Of a stretch of 44,585 nt of DNA, positions 1 through 8,029 are shown in pieces (positions within the stretch are counted from its first letter, which is position 1; every line of letters begins with the position of its first letter). Origin of the DNA: Lachnospiraceae bacterium (GTDB lineage Bacteria; Bacillota; Clostridia; Lachnospirales; Lachnospiraceae); assembly GCA_017444015.1 (NCBI GenBank), contig JAFSXN010000167.1, forward strand, positions 1-44,585. The letters run 5' to 3'. Both the position numbers and the translations under genes were made by a program. The notes below the pieces were generated by a model. That model made no database searches, was not told where the DNA came from, and saw nothing but the letters and a program-made list of their open reading frames with translations.

Positions 1-7
1 AAAATAA

Positions 8-43
8 AACTGAAGGCTTGTCCGTAATAACAAACCTTCAGTT
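8..43. repeat. Inverted repeat, possibly a minus-facing terminator
   Basis: Two 13-base arms (8-20 and 31-43) pair with one mismatch around a 10-base loop. Read on the minus strand the mismatch becomes a G-U pair, and the stem is followed by a T-rich run over positions 7 to 1, as in an intrinsic terminator pointing left. No minus-strand gene is visible that it would end. A plus-strand frame is open from the window edge to a TAA at 93-95 and could be the tail of an upstream gene, but nothing in it is recognisable. Confidence 0.3.
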
Positions 44-183
44 GAACGTACTCAAGTCCAGATATAAACCGGCTTTCGACAAATATGAATCTTAAAAAAA
101 TCGTGACTACTTATACATTATTTTTCCGTGAATAGTAACCTCTGAAACCTCTCTGCAATATCCTTTTATATTTTCGAAAGATG

Positions 184-217
184 TGGTATGATATAACCTG
201 ATATTTTGTGGTAATAA
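184..217 (+). promoter_or_regulatory. Candidate extended -10 promoter(s) for the glycan locus
   Basis: TGG-TATGAT at 184-192 is a good extended -10 element. A second, weaker one, TGG-TAATAA, lies at 209-217. Neither has a convincing TTGACA-like -35 at the normal distance. The first gene starts at 298, which leaves a leader of roughly 100 bases. The rest of 44-297 shows nothing else I can support. Confidence 0.4.
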
Positions 218-297
218 AGGAGTATGAGTCCATATATTGTGGATGATAGAAAGCATAACAGGGTATCCAGGGCAAGGCCGGGGCAGGGGAAAGGTAA

Positions 298-1626
298 ATG
301 AAAACGCAGGATGAGCTGAAGACACAGATATTAGAGTTGGTGAAGGAATACTGCGATATCTATCATCAAAAAAAGGAGTACCAGAAAGGAGACCGGATCC
401 CATATGCTTCCCGCGTCTATGACAGTGCAGAGATGGTCAATCTGGTTGATTCCGCATTAGAATTCTGGCTGACGGCGGGCCGCTATGCAGAAGAATTTGA
501 TCGACGATTTGCGGAATATCTGGGGGTTCGATACTGCTCCTTAGTGAATTCCGGTTCTTCGGCTAATCTTCTTGCTTTTATGGCGCTTACCTCTCCGCTG
601 CTGAAGGAACGGCAGATAAAGCGGGGAGACGAGATCATCACGGTTGCCGCTGGTTTTCCAACGACGGTAGCCCCGCTGATCCAATATGGAGCGGTACCGG
701 TTTTTCTGGACGTGACAATACCGCAGTATAATGTCGATGTTTCACAGCTTGAAGAGGCTCTCTCTGATAGGACCAGGGCGGTTATGCTTGCCCATACTCT
801 GGGGAATCCGTTTGATATTAAGGCGGTTAAAAGCTTTTGTGAGAAGCATGGTTTATGGCTGATCGAAGATAACTGTGATGCTCTGGGGTCGATCTATACG
901 CTTGACGGAGAAGACCGTCTGACAGGGACGATCGGGGATATAGGGACTTCCAGCTTTTACCCTCCCCATCATATGACCATGGGTGAAGGCGGCGCGGTCT
1001 ATACGAATGATCCGCTGCTTCATAAGATAATCCGTTCGTTTCGGGATTGGGGGCGGGACTGTGTCTGCCCATCGGGCAGGGATAACTTCTGCGGTCATCG
1101 GTATGACGGCCAATATGGAGAGCTTCCGACGGGTTATGACCATAAATATGTTTACTCTCATTTTGGCTATAATCTGAAGGCGACTGACCTGCAGGCGGCT
1201 ATCGGATGTGCTCAGCTTACCAAGTTTCCTTCCTTTATCGAGAAAAGAAGACACAATTTTGATCGGTTAAGTCATCTATTGAGCAAGGCGGAAGAAAGCT
1301 ACATTCTGCCGGCCCCCTGCGAGAATTCCAGACCGAGTTGGTTCGGCTTCCTGCTGACCTGCAGGGAGGGAGTAGACCGCAACCAAGTAGTGAGATACGT
1401 GGAAGAAAACAAGATCCAAACGAGGATGCTGTTTGCGGGGAATTTGATAAAGCATCCCTGCTTTGATGAGCTTCGGAAAAGCGGAGAGGGTTATCGGGTC
1501 ATAGGAAACCTTGAAAATACAGAGAGGATTATGAGGGATACATTCTGGATCGGTGTTTATCCTGGAATGACGGACGAAATGCTGTGTACCATGGCAGAGG
1601 TCCTGTTGGAGGCACCCAATGTTTGA
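298..1626 (+). CDS. rfbH: CDP-6-deoxy-4-keto-hexose 3-dehydrase (E1, RfbH/DdhC type)
   Basis: A 442-residue member of the DegT/DnrJ/EryC1/StrS fold that acts as a PMP-dependent dehydrase, not a transaminase. It removes the C3 hydroxyl of CDP-4-keto-6-deoxyglucose in the route to 3,6-dideoxyhexoses. The usual PLP lysine is replaced by histidine in YPPHHMTMGEGG (His224/His225), the hallmark of this subfamily. Four cysteines fit the [2Fe-2S] ligand pattern: Cys193, then Cys255-x-Cys257-x7-Cys265; the first gap is 61 residues, about four longer than in the Yersinia enzyme. The next gene makes its substrate and overlaps it by 8 bases. The glucose-1-phosphate cytidylyltransferase and a final ketoreductase are not in the window. 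The family assignment is firm; the final sugar is unknown. Confidence 0.9.
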   Translation: MKTQDELKTQILELVKEYCDIYHQKKEYQKGDRIPYASRVYDSAEMVNLVDSALEFWLTAGRYAEEFDRRFAEYLGVRYCSLVNSGSSANLLAFMALTSPLLKERQIKRGDEIITVAAGFPTTVAPLIQYGAVPVFLDVTIPQYNVDVSQLEEALSDRTRAVMLAHTLGNPFDIKAVKSFCEKHGLWLIEDNCDALGSIYTLDGEDRLTGTIGDIGTSSFYPPHHMTMGEGGAVYTNDPLLHKIIRSFRDWGRDCVCPSGRDNFCGHRYDGQYGELPTGYDHKYVYSHFGYNLKATDLQAAIGCAQLTKFPSFIEKRRHNFDRLSHLLSKAEESYILPAPCENSRPSWFGFLLTCREGVDRNQVVRYVEENKIQTRMLFAGNLIKHPCFDELRKSGEGYRVIGNLENTERIMRDTFWIGVYPGMTDEMLCTMAEVLLEAPNV

Positions 1627-2722
1627 TTTCACGTTTTATCGGGGGAAGAAGATACTTATAACCGGACATACAGGTTTCAAGGGCAGCTATATGTGTGAAG
1701 TCCTGTTGAAATATGGGGCCAAGCTATATGGCTATGCGCTGGATCCACCGACGGACCCGAGCCTTTTTATGCTTTGCGGATTGCAGGAGCGGATGGATTC
1801 TGTTCAAGGAGATATCAGAGATCTTGCTCATTTGAAAAGAGTTTTTGAAAAAGTACAACCGGAGATCGTGATCCATATGGCAGCTCAGCCTATTGTCAGA
1901 GAATCCTATCAAAGACCGGTGGAAACCTTTGAGACAAATGTGATGGGTACGGTAAACCTTTTGGAATGCTGCAGATTGACTGAGTCAGTCAAGTCTGTAG
2001 TGAATGTTACAACCGATAAGGTATATCGAAATATGGAGTGGAGCCGAGGCTATGTAGAAACAGATGTTCTTGATGGATACGATCCTTATTCCAATTCAAA
2101 GTCTTGTTCCGAGTTGGTGACACATAGTTATATCCGGTCTTTTTTTCAAGGACAAAGAGATATAGCAGTTTCAACATGCCGCGCTGGAAACGTGATAGGC
2201 GGGGGCGATTTCGCGAGAGATCGGATCATTCCTGATTGTATCAGGGCGATGGAACGAGGGGAGGAGATAATCGTTCGGAATCCTTCCTCAATCCGACCAT
2301 ATCAGCATGTCTTGGAGCCGGTTTGCGCCTATTTGATGGTCGCTATGGAACAGCATAAGGATCCGCTCCTGGCTGACTGTTACAATGTTGGACCAGAGGA
2401 TGCGGATTGCTGTACGACAGGAGAGCTGGTCGATATATTTTGCAAAAAATGGAATGAAAAAAGGGTTGGGGAAGAAAACCGGATCGCAGCCTGGAAGAAC
2501 AGATCTGACCAGGGGCCGCATGAAGCCGGTTTGCTCCGTTTGGATTGCGACAAGATAAAAAGAACATTTGGATGGATGCCTCGTTGGAACATTGAAGCTG
2601 CGCTGGAGGAAGTAGTACGTTTTGCAAAAGGGAAAATAGAAGGAAGGGATATTTTGGCTTTGCTCGATGATACTATAGATAGCTATTTGATGCTCGATGA
2701 GCCTGGAGGTGTCATTATCTGA
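1619..2722 (+). CDS. rfbG: CDP-glucose 4,6-dehydratase
   Basis: An extended short-chain dehydrogenase of 367 residues, the usual length for RfbG/DdhB. It converts CDP-glucose to CDP-4-keto-6-deoxyglucose with bound NAD, in the cytoplasm. The N-terminal Rossmann motif GHTGFKG is at residues 16-22, and the catalytic Tyr-x3-Lys is Tyr157/Lys161, preceded by a conserved TTDKVY strand. The start is supported by GGAGG six bases upstream and overlaps the rfbH stop. It supplies the substrate of the preceding gene, so the two form a functional pair. A GDP- or UDP-sugar dehydratase is less likely because the whole N-terminal region and the pairing with RfbH fit the CDP-glucose group. Confidence 0.9.
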   Translation: MFDFTFYRGKKILITGHTGFKGSYMCEVLLKYGAKLYGYALDPPTDPSLFMLCGLQERMDSVQGDIRDLAHLKRVFEKVQPEIVIHMAAQPIVRESYQRPVETFETNVMGTVNLLECCRLTESVKSVVNVTTDKVYRNMEWSRGYVETDVLDGYDPYSNSKSCSELVTHSYIRSFFQGQRDIAVSTCRAGNVIGGGDFARDRIIPDCIRAMERGEEIIVRNPSSIRPYQHVLEPVCAYLMVAMEQHKDPLLADCYNVGPEDADCCTTGELVDIFCKKWNEKRVGEENRIAAWKNRSDQGPHEAGLLRLDCDKIKRTFGWMPRWNIEAALEEVVRFAKGKIEGRDILALLDDTIDSYLMLDEPGGVII

Positions 2723-3885
2723 TGAAAAAAATATGCATTGTGACGGCGACCCGTGCGGAATATGGGTTATTAAGGCCGATCATCCAAAAATTCATACGAA
2801 GAAAAGAGTATTCTATCCATGTTGCTGTAACAGGAATGCACCTTTCTCCGGAATTTGGTCTAACCTATAAAGAGATTGAGGCTGACGGTATACAGATCGA
2901 TAAGAAAATAGAGATCTTACTGAGTTCTGATACTCCGGCATCTATCAGTAAAAGCATGGCATTGGCACTTATCGGATTTGCTGATTATTTCGAAGAGCTA
3001 CGCCCTGATCTGGTGATCGTCCTAGGAGACCGTTATGAAACCTTATCTGTTGCTTCTGCTGCTATGAACGCACGGATCCCCATCGCCCATCTGTATGGGG
3101 GTGATGTTACGGAAGGAGCAGTAGATGATGCGATAAGACACTCTATCACGAAGATGAGTTATCTGCATTTTACAGCAACTTTAGCCCATCGGCAAAGAGT
3201 CATTCAGATGGGGGAATCTCCTGAGCGGGTTTTCTATGTAGGAGCCATGGCGGTAGAAAATGCCAAGACGGTGAAGCTGCTATCAAAGACAGAACTCAAA
3301 GAGGCTCTTGGGTTCGATTGGGGAGATAACAGGTTAGCTGTGGTCACTTTTCATCCGGTAACCCTGGAGGATAACACAGCGGGAGAGCAATGCCGGAATC
3401 TCTTATCTGCCTTGATGCAGATTGAGAGTTTAAATATCATATTTACAAAAGCGAATGCAGATTCGGATGGCCGAATAATCAACCAGCTTTTGGATGACTA
3501 TGGAAGAAAGCATCCGGAAACTTGTCGGGTAGTAGCATCACTTGGACAGCTGCGATATTTGAGCGCTGTTTCCTTGGCTGATGTGGTGATCGGTAATTCC
3601 AGCAGCGGATTGACAGAAGTTCCCTGCTTTCATGTGCCTACGGTCAATATAGGAGACAGACAGAAAGGGCGTGAAGCTGGAAAAACGGTCATTCATTGCA
3701 GAGCAGAAACTGAGAGTATAGCAAAAGCAATACATAAGGCGCTTTCGGATACTTTCAGACAGGACATAAAGGATGCCCCGAATCCATATGAACTAGAGGG
3801 TACTTCCGATAGGATCGTTGAGATCATTTCGAAAGAGCTTATGACAGATACGATCGAGCTGAAGAAAAAGTTCTATTCGATCTAG
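2722..3885 (+). CDS. Hydrolysing NDP-N-acetylglucosamine 2-epimerase (NeuC/LegG family)
   Basis: A 387-residue GT-B-fold epimerase of the hydrolysing group. The family inverts C2 of a UDP- or GDP-linked N-acetylamino sugar and releases the free sugar that a NeuB-type synthase condenses with phosphoenolpyruvate. Visible family signatures are TATRAEYG (residues 8-15), the LGDRYETL strand, the GGDVTEGAVDDAIRHSITK block and a C-terminal GNSSSGLTE nucleotide-binding loop. The start overlaps the rfbG stop (TGATG). Because a PtmE-like guanylyltransferase lies downstream, the legionaminate version (LegG) is plausible, but sequence reading alone cannot separate NeuC from LegG. The next genes are a CMP-sugar synthetase and a NeuD-like acyltransferase, the common neuC-neuA-neuD grouping. 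Confidence 0.85.
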   Translation: MKKICIVTATRAEYGLLRPIIQKFIRRKEYSIHVAVTGMHLSPEFGLTYKEIEADGIQIDKKIEILLSSDTPASISKSMALALIGFADYFEELRPDLVIVLGDRYETLSVASAAMNARIPIAHLYGGDVTEGAVDDAIRHSITKMSYLHFTATLAHRQRVIQMGESPERVFYVGAMAVENAKTVKLLSKTELKEALGFDWGDNRLAVVTFHPVTLEDNTAGEQCRNLLSALMQIESLNIIFTKANADSDGRIINQLLDDYGRKHPETCRVVASLGQLRYLSAVSLADVVIGNSSSGLTEVPCFHVPTVNIGDRQKGREAGKTVIHCRAETESIAKAIHKALSDTFRQDIKDAPNPYELEGTSDRIVEIISKELMTDTIELKKKFYSI

Positions 3886-3961
3886 AAGCTGTTTGTAAAA
3901 ATAAGGTATCGTGTTAGAAAGAACTAAGATCTTAAACTGGGGAAAAATTGGAGGAGTTTAT

Positions 3962-4660
3962 TTGAAATGTATTGCTGTTATCCCTGCCCGCAGTGGTTCC
4001 AAGGGACTCAGGGATAAAAATATAAAGGAATTAAACGGAAAACCGTTGTTAGCATATACGATCGAAGCGGCAGCGGAAAGCGAGGCGTTTGATACGATCC
4101 ATGTTTCTACAGACTCTGAGGAATATGCAAAGATAGCTAAGGAGTATGGTGCTGATGTTCCGTTCTTGAGAGCTCCTGAATACGCTACGGATTCCGCTGC
4201 GACCTGGGATGTTGTAAAATATACTGTAGAGCAATACGAGAAGCTGGGAAGGAGCTTTGATGTGGTTGGCCTTCTACAACCGACTACCCCGTTGCGAACG
4301 GCTATGGATATCCGCAACGCGTTTCAGCTCCTTATCGATAAGCATGCGAATGCTGTAGTTTCTGTCTGTGAAACAGACCATTCTCCTTTATGGACGGATG
4401 TACTTCCAGAGGATGGAAATATGAAGGGCTTTGTGAAAAAGGAGTATCGTCAGCTTCCCAGACAGGAAATGCCAACCTATTATAGAGTCAATGGGGCGAT
4501 CTATCTGGTCCGCATAGAATGTTTGGGGGATATGACGATCTTGTATGATGATAATTGTTACTCCTATGTTATGAGCCGTCAACATTCTATAGATATAGAT
4601 ACGCAAATTGATTTTATCATAGCGTCAGAGCTACAAAAAATGAATGATTCAAATTGGTAA
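3962..4660 (+). CDS. CMP-nonulosonic acid synthetase (NeuA/LegF family)
   Basis: An acylneuraminate cytidylyltransferase of about 232 residues, activating a nonulosonic acid with CTP. The diagnostic N-terminal loop IPARSGSKGLRDKN binds CTP, followed by STDSEE and the LLQPTTPLR motif that precedes the acceptor site. I chose the TTG at 3962 because GGAGG lies seven bases upstream and the protein then begins directly at the first strand. An upstream in-frame GTG at 3911 would add 17 residues without a ribosome site. It is one of three paralogous cytidylyltransferases in this locus, and the most NeuA-like. Which acid it activates cannot be read from the sequence. Confidence 0.85.
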   Translation: MKCIAVIPARSGSKGLRDKNIKELNGKPLLAYTIEAAAESEAFDTIHVSTDSEEYAKIAKEYGADVPFLRAPEYATDSAATWDVVKYTVEQYEKLGRSFDVVGLLQPTTPLRTAMDIRNAFQLLIDKHANAVVSVCETDHSPLWTDVLPEDGNMKGFVKKEYRQLPRQEMPTYYRVNGAIYLVRIECLGDMTILYDDNCYSYVMSRQHSIDIDTQIDFIIASELQKMNDSNW

Positions 4661-4666
4661 TCGAAA

Positions 4667-5314
4667 ATGGCGAAAGATATTGTTATTGTCGGATCCAGTG
4701 AATTTGCGAAAGAGATCGAATGGATCATCAAGCGTTCAAATTGCATTTCCAGGAGGTATAATTTTCTTGGATTTATAGATAATGATATATCGATCACAAA
4801 TGTCATAGGAAACGATGACTTCCTATATCACTACGATCAGGAGTTAAGCGTAGTGATAGGGATAGCAGATACGCATATCAGGCGCAAATTGGCAAGCATT
4901 TTTTGTCAGAACAGTCACCTGAGATTTCCGAATCTCATAGACCCGAGCGTTATATATCCGGAGGATATCCAATTAGGGCAAGGAAATATCATTTGCGCAG
5001 GGAGTGTGATCACTGTAGATATCAGTATAGGCAGCTTTAATATAATCAACCTGAACTGTACGGTAGGACATCAAGCATGTCTTCATGATTTTATCACACT
5101 AAATCCGGGAGTTAACGTTTCTGGCGATGTCGTCCTTGAAGATGGAGTAAATATTGGAACGGGATCGCAGATACTTCAAGGAAGGACAATTGGGGCAAAT
5201 ACCATTATTGGAGCAGGGGCTGTTATTACTTGTGATATTCCTAATGATTGTACAGCTGTTGGTATTCCTGCAAAGGTGATCAAGGATAGAAGAGGGAATG
5301 ATTATTTCGGGTAG
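4667..5314 (+). CDS. NeuD/PglD-like sugar acyltransferase
   Basis: A 215-residue two-domain acyltransferase. Residues 1-80 form a small Rossmann-like sugar-nucleotide-binding domain (DIVIVGSSEFAKEI), as in PglD and NeuD. Residues from about 90 onward carry hexapeptide repeats of a left-handed beta-helix (I-G-x-G/N-x-x-I spacing), ending in the usual GIPAKVIKD tail. Members transfer acetyl or other acyl groups from CoA to an amine or hydroxyl of a sugar precursor. Here it could be the LegH-like N-acetyltransferase or an O-acetylase of the finished acid. The start follows the previous stop by six bases and has no strong ribosome site, which suggests translational coupling. The surrounding 4.7-6.3 kb is visibly more AT-rich than the heptose genes. 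Confidence 0.8.
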   Translation: MAKDIVIVGSSEFAKEIEWIIKRSNCISRRYNFLGFIDNDISITNVIGNDDFLYHYDQELSVVIGIADTHIRRKLASIFCQNSHLRFPNLIDPSVIYPEDIQLGQGNIICAGSVITVDISIGSFNIINLNCTVGHQACLHDFITLNPGVNVSGDVVLEDGVNIGTGSQILQGRTIGANTIIGAGAVITCDIPNDCTAVGIPAKVIKDRRGNDYFG

Positions 5315-5322
5315 AAGGCAAA

Positions 5323-6300
5323 ATGATGAACATTCTGGTTATTGGTCTTGGTTCGATGGGGAAGAGAAGGATCCGATTGATCCTTGAGTTGGATCGCGGA
5401 TATACCTTGATAGGGGTAGACAAGCGTGACGATAGAAGAAAGGAAGTTTCTGATCTTTTTGGGATCCTCTGCTTCGAAACAATAAATGATGCAAGTCTGG
5501 CTATTCAGATTGATGCCGCCTTTGTATGTACTACTCCCGTTTCACACGGTAATATCATCACAGATTGCTTGGAACGACATTGGAATGTTTTTTCGGAGCT
5601 AAATCTTGTTTCAGATGGATACGAAAAAAACATCCGTATGGCTAAGGAGAATCAGTGTGTTTTATTCTTGTCCTCCAGTTTTTTATATAGAGGAGAGATC
5701 CAATATATCAATGGACGGGTGGATCTGAGCAGGAGATGGAATTACATTTATCATATAGGGCAATATCTGCCGGATTGGCATCCCTGGGAGAGTTATAAAG
5801 ACTTTTTTATCGGTCAAAAGAGAACAAACGGTCCGAGAGAAATACTGGCTTTAGAGTTGCCATGGATAGAGTGGGTTTTTGGGGATATTAAAAAGATCGG
5901 CGCTATTTCCGATAAGCTTACAGGATTAGAGATCGAGTATCACGATAATTATATCATACAGCTGATCCATGAAAATGGTACAAAGGGAGTGCTTTTGGTT
6001 GATGTAGTATCCCCTGTTGCGGTGAGAAGGTTTGAGTGCTATACGGAGAACCGTTATATAAGATGGGAAGGAACTCCGGATACATTGTTTGAATATGATC
6101 CTGCTGAGAAAAGTTTGGAGCAGATTGAAATAAAAGAGCAGGAGCATCAACGGGGATATCAGGCGTTTGTGGTTGAAAATGCATATGAAAAGGAAATCGT
6201 GGAGTTTTTTGATGTTGTATTATATGGAAATAAAGCATCGTACAGCTTTGAACAGGATCGAAAAATACTGGATCTGATAGATTCGATCGAAGCATATTGA
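5323..6300 (+). CDS. Gfo/Idh/MocA family oxidoreductase
   Basis: A 325-residue NAD(P)-dependent sugar oxidoreductase family member. The N-terminal Rossmann motif is GLGSMGKRR (residues 8-16 counting from the first Met). The alpha/beta substrate domain follows, with the WHPWESYKDFF region near the expected active-site helix. The family EKP motif, whose lysine is usually catalytic, appears here as SELNLV, so the canonical Lys is missing. That is unlike the neighbouring paralogue and may mean a changed or lost redox step. ATG codons at 5323 and 5326 are both possible; an AAGG site lies just upstream. It is followed directly by a second, different Gfo/Idh gene. The substrate is unknown; a nonulosonic acid or its nucleotide-sugar precursor is inferred from context only. 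Confidence 0.7.
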   Translation: MMNILVIGLGSMGKRRIRLILELDRGYTLIGVDKRDDRRKEVSDLFGILCFETINDASLAIQIDAAFVCTTPVSHGNIITDCLERHWNVFSELNLVSDGYEKNIRMAKENQCVLFLSSSFLYRGEIQYINGRVDLSRRWNYIYHIGQYLPDWHPWESYKDFFIGQKRTNGPREILALELPWIEWVFGDIKKIGAISDKLTGLEIEYHDNYIIQLIHENGTKGVLLVDVVSPVAVRRFECYTENRYIRWEGTPDTLFEYDPAEKSLEQIEIKEQEHQRGYQAFVVENAYEKEIVEFFDVVLYGNKASYSFEQDRKILDLIDSIEAY

Positions 6301-6320
6301 TCGTATAGGCAGAAGGATTT

Positions 6321-7262
6321 ATGAAAATATGTATGATCGGTCTGGGGTCGATCGGGACAAGACATCTGAAAAATTTAAAAAAAACATTGTCTGCGAGGGG
6401 GATCACAGCTGAGATCGATGCTCTTCGAAGCACTCAAAGATCGCTGGGCAGTGAGATCGTCAATGAGATCTCGGCGATGTATCACTCTTTTGAGGATATG
6501 CCAGCAGATTATGATATAGTGTTTGTAACAAATCCTACCAGCATTCATTTTGAAACGATTCGGGCAGTTTCCGGGAAAACGAGGCATCTTTTTATTGAAA
6601 AGCCGGTTTTTTCAGAGACGAACGTTGATTTGTCCGAGCTGAATTTGATTAAGGGAAATATTTATTACGTGGCTTGTCCCCTTCGCTATAAGAGTGTTTT
6701 GCGAAGACTAAAGGAAATCATTGCCGGGGAGTGGATCTTTTCCGTTCGAGCGATCTGCTCCTCCTATCTGCCTGATTGGCGAAAGGGAGTCGATTACCGG
6801 ATGGTTTACAGCGCGAAGAAGGAGTTGGGCGGCGGTGTAGTACTGGATCTGATCCATGAATGGGATTATCTGCGCTGGTTATTCGGGGATCCCCTGGATA
6901 TTTCCATGCTGCAGGGAAGGTTTTCGGATCTGACGATCGATACGGATGACCTTGCTGTATATCTGGCAAGATATTCCGATAAAGTGGTGGAACTGCATTT
7001 GGACTATTTTGGGCGGAAGCCACAAAGGAAAATCGAACTTTTCTGCAAGGATCATACAATAACAGTCGATATCATGTCGAATCGTATCTGCTGGGCAGAT
7101 TCAGCCGGAGAGGGCGAGGAACAGCTTGAGAATAATGATTTTTATCTGGATGAAATGAACAACTTTTTGGATATGGTGCTTCTTGGAACGCCAAACGAGA
7201 ATTCGATTGAATGGGCGTATGATACTTTAAGAATTGCGAAGGGAGAGCTACAAAAAGCATAA
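6321..7262 (+). CDS. Gfo/Idh/MocA family oxidoreductase
   Basis: A 313-residue member with the full set of family signatures: Rossmann loop GLGSIGTRH at residues 7-15, the NPTSIH strand, and LFIEKPVFSE containing the catalytic EKP lysine. GGGVVLDLIHEWDYLRWLFG carries the conserved Asp and His of the C-terminal domain. It is therefore a more canonical enzyme than its upstream neighbour. An AGAAGGA ribosome site precedes the ATG. It ends in a TAATG overlap with a cytidylyltransferase, so the pair is probably made stoichiometrically. Similar oxidoreductases occur in legionaminate and other nonulosonate loci, but I know of no fixed reaction to assign here. Confidence 0.8.
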   Translation: MKICMIGLGSIGTRHLKNLKKTLSARGITAEIDALRSTQRSLGSEIVNEISAMYHSFEDMPADYDIVFVTNPTSIHFETIRAVSGKTRHLFIEKPVFSETNVDLSELNLIKGNIYYVACPLRYKSVLRRLKEIIAGEWIFSVRAICSSYLPDWRKGVDYRMVYSAKKELGGGVVLDLIHEWDYLRWLFGDPLDISMLQGRFSDLTIDTDDLAVYLARYSDKVVELHLDYFGRKPQRKIELFCKDHTITVDIMSNRICWADSAGEGEEQLENNDFYLDEMNNFLDMVLLGTPNENSIEWAYDTLRIAKGELQKA

Positions 7263-8029
7263 TGAATTTGTTATTTACGGTTTGTGCAAGGGCAGGCTCG
7301 AAAGGGGTCAGGAATAAGAATATCAGAAAGTTAGGGGACTATCCGATCCTATACTATACTATGTCGGCCTATGATCTGTTCTGCCGGAAGTATGGCAGTG
7401 AGTATCCGGCAATTGATTTTGCGCTGAATACGGATAGCCCGGAGCTTGTTGAGCAATGGAGAATTACAGAGATTCCCGGCGACTATATCCCACGCAAAAA
7501 CGAGCTGGCAGGGGACAGAGTCGGAAAGATGGAAGTGATCCGGGATACCCTTCTTTCTATGGAAAAGTTGCATAATCGGCAATATGATGTTATTATGGAC
7601 CTTGATGTGACATCCCCTATACGTAGTGTACGGGATGTCAAAGGGATACTTGATCTTGTGGTCAATGATCCCTGTGCTGATATTTCCTTCAGCGTGACCG
7701 GGGCCAGACGCTCTCCCTGGTTTAACATGGTAGATCGCAAAAAAAACGGATATTACGATAAGGTGGTCGCTTCGAATTTTGTTTCCAGGCAGGAGGCACC
7801 GGTTTGCTTTGATATGAATGCTTCGATCTACGCCTACCATAGGGAGTATCTCTTGAATTTCAAGGAGCGTCCCGCGAGAAAATCTCTGATCTGGGAAATG
7901 GAGGATACAGGGATTCTGGATATTGACAGTGAGACAGATTATGAATTGCTTTCGGTGATTGCGGATTATTTATTTGATAAGAAGAATGAGCTGTCAGAGA
8001 TTAGAGCTCATATTAAGGATTTGATATAA
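7262..8029 (+). CDS. Acylneuraminate cytidylyltransferase family protein (PtmB-like)
   Basis: A 255-residue CTP-dependent sugar-acid activating enzyme. The N-terminal loop CARAGSKGVRNKN is the CTP-binding motif. NTDSPEL, the LDVTSPIR strand and FDMNASIYAY match the family core. The long insert around residues 60-85 (containing IPRKNELAGDRVGK) distinguishes this type from the NeuA-like enzyme at 3962. Its immediate partner downstream is the PtmE-like nucleotidyltransferase, which supports a legionaminate-type role (PtmB/LegF), although a different acid is possible. Both ends are TAATG overlaps, so it is tightly coupled in translation. Confidence 0.8.
   Translation: MNLLFTVCARAGSKGVRNKNIRKLGDYPILYYTMSAYDLFCRKYGSEYPAIDFALNTDSPELVEQWRITEIPGDYIPRKNELAGDRVGKMEVIRDTLLSMEKLHNRQYDVIMDLDVTSPIRSVRDVKGILDLVVNDPCADISFSVTGARRSPWFNMVDRKKNGYYDKVVASNFVSRQEAPVCFDMNASIYAYHREYLLNFKERPARKSLIWEMEDTGILDIDSETDYELLSVIADYLFDKKNELSEIRAHIKDLI

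Noticed and set aside
3-95. Plus-strand frame open from the window edge to a TAA, possible C terminus of an upstream gene
   Set aside because: Only about 30 codons, no recognisable motif, and the strong inverted repeat at 8-43 lies inside it.
107-403. Minus-strand frame of 98 codons over the locus promoter and the rfbH start
   Set aside because: No ribosome site or motif; it overlaps the promoter and a well-supported gene.
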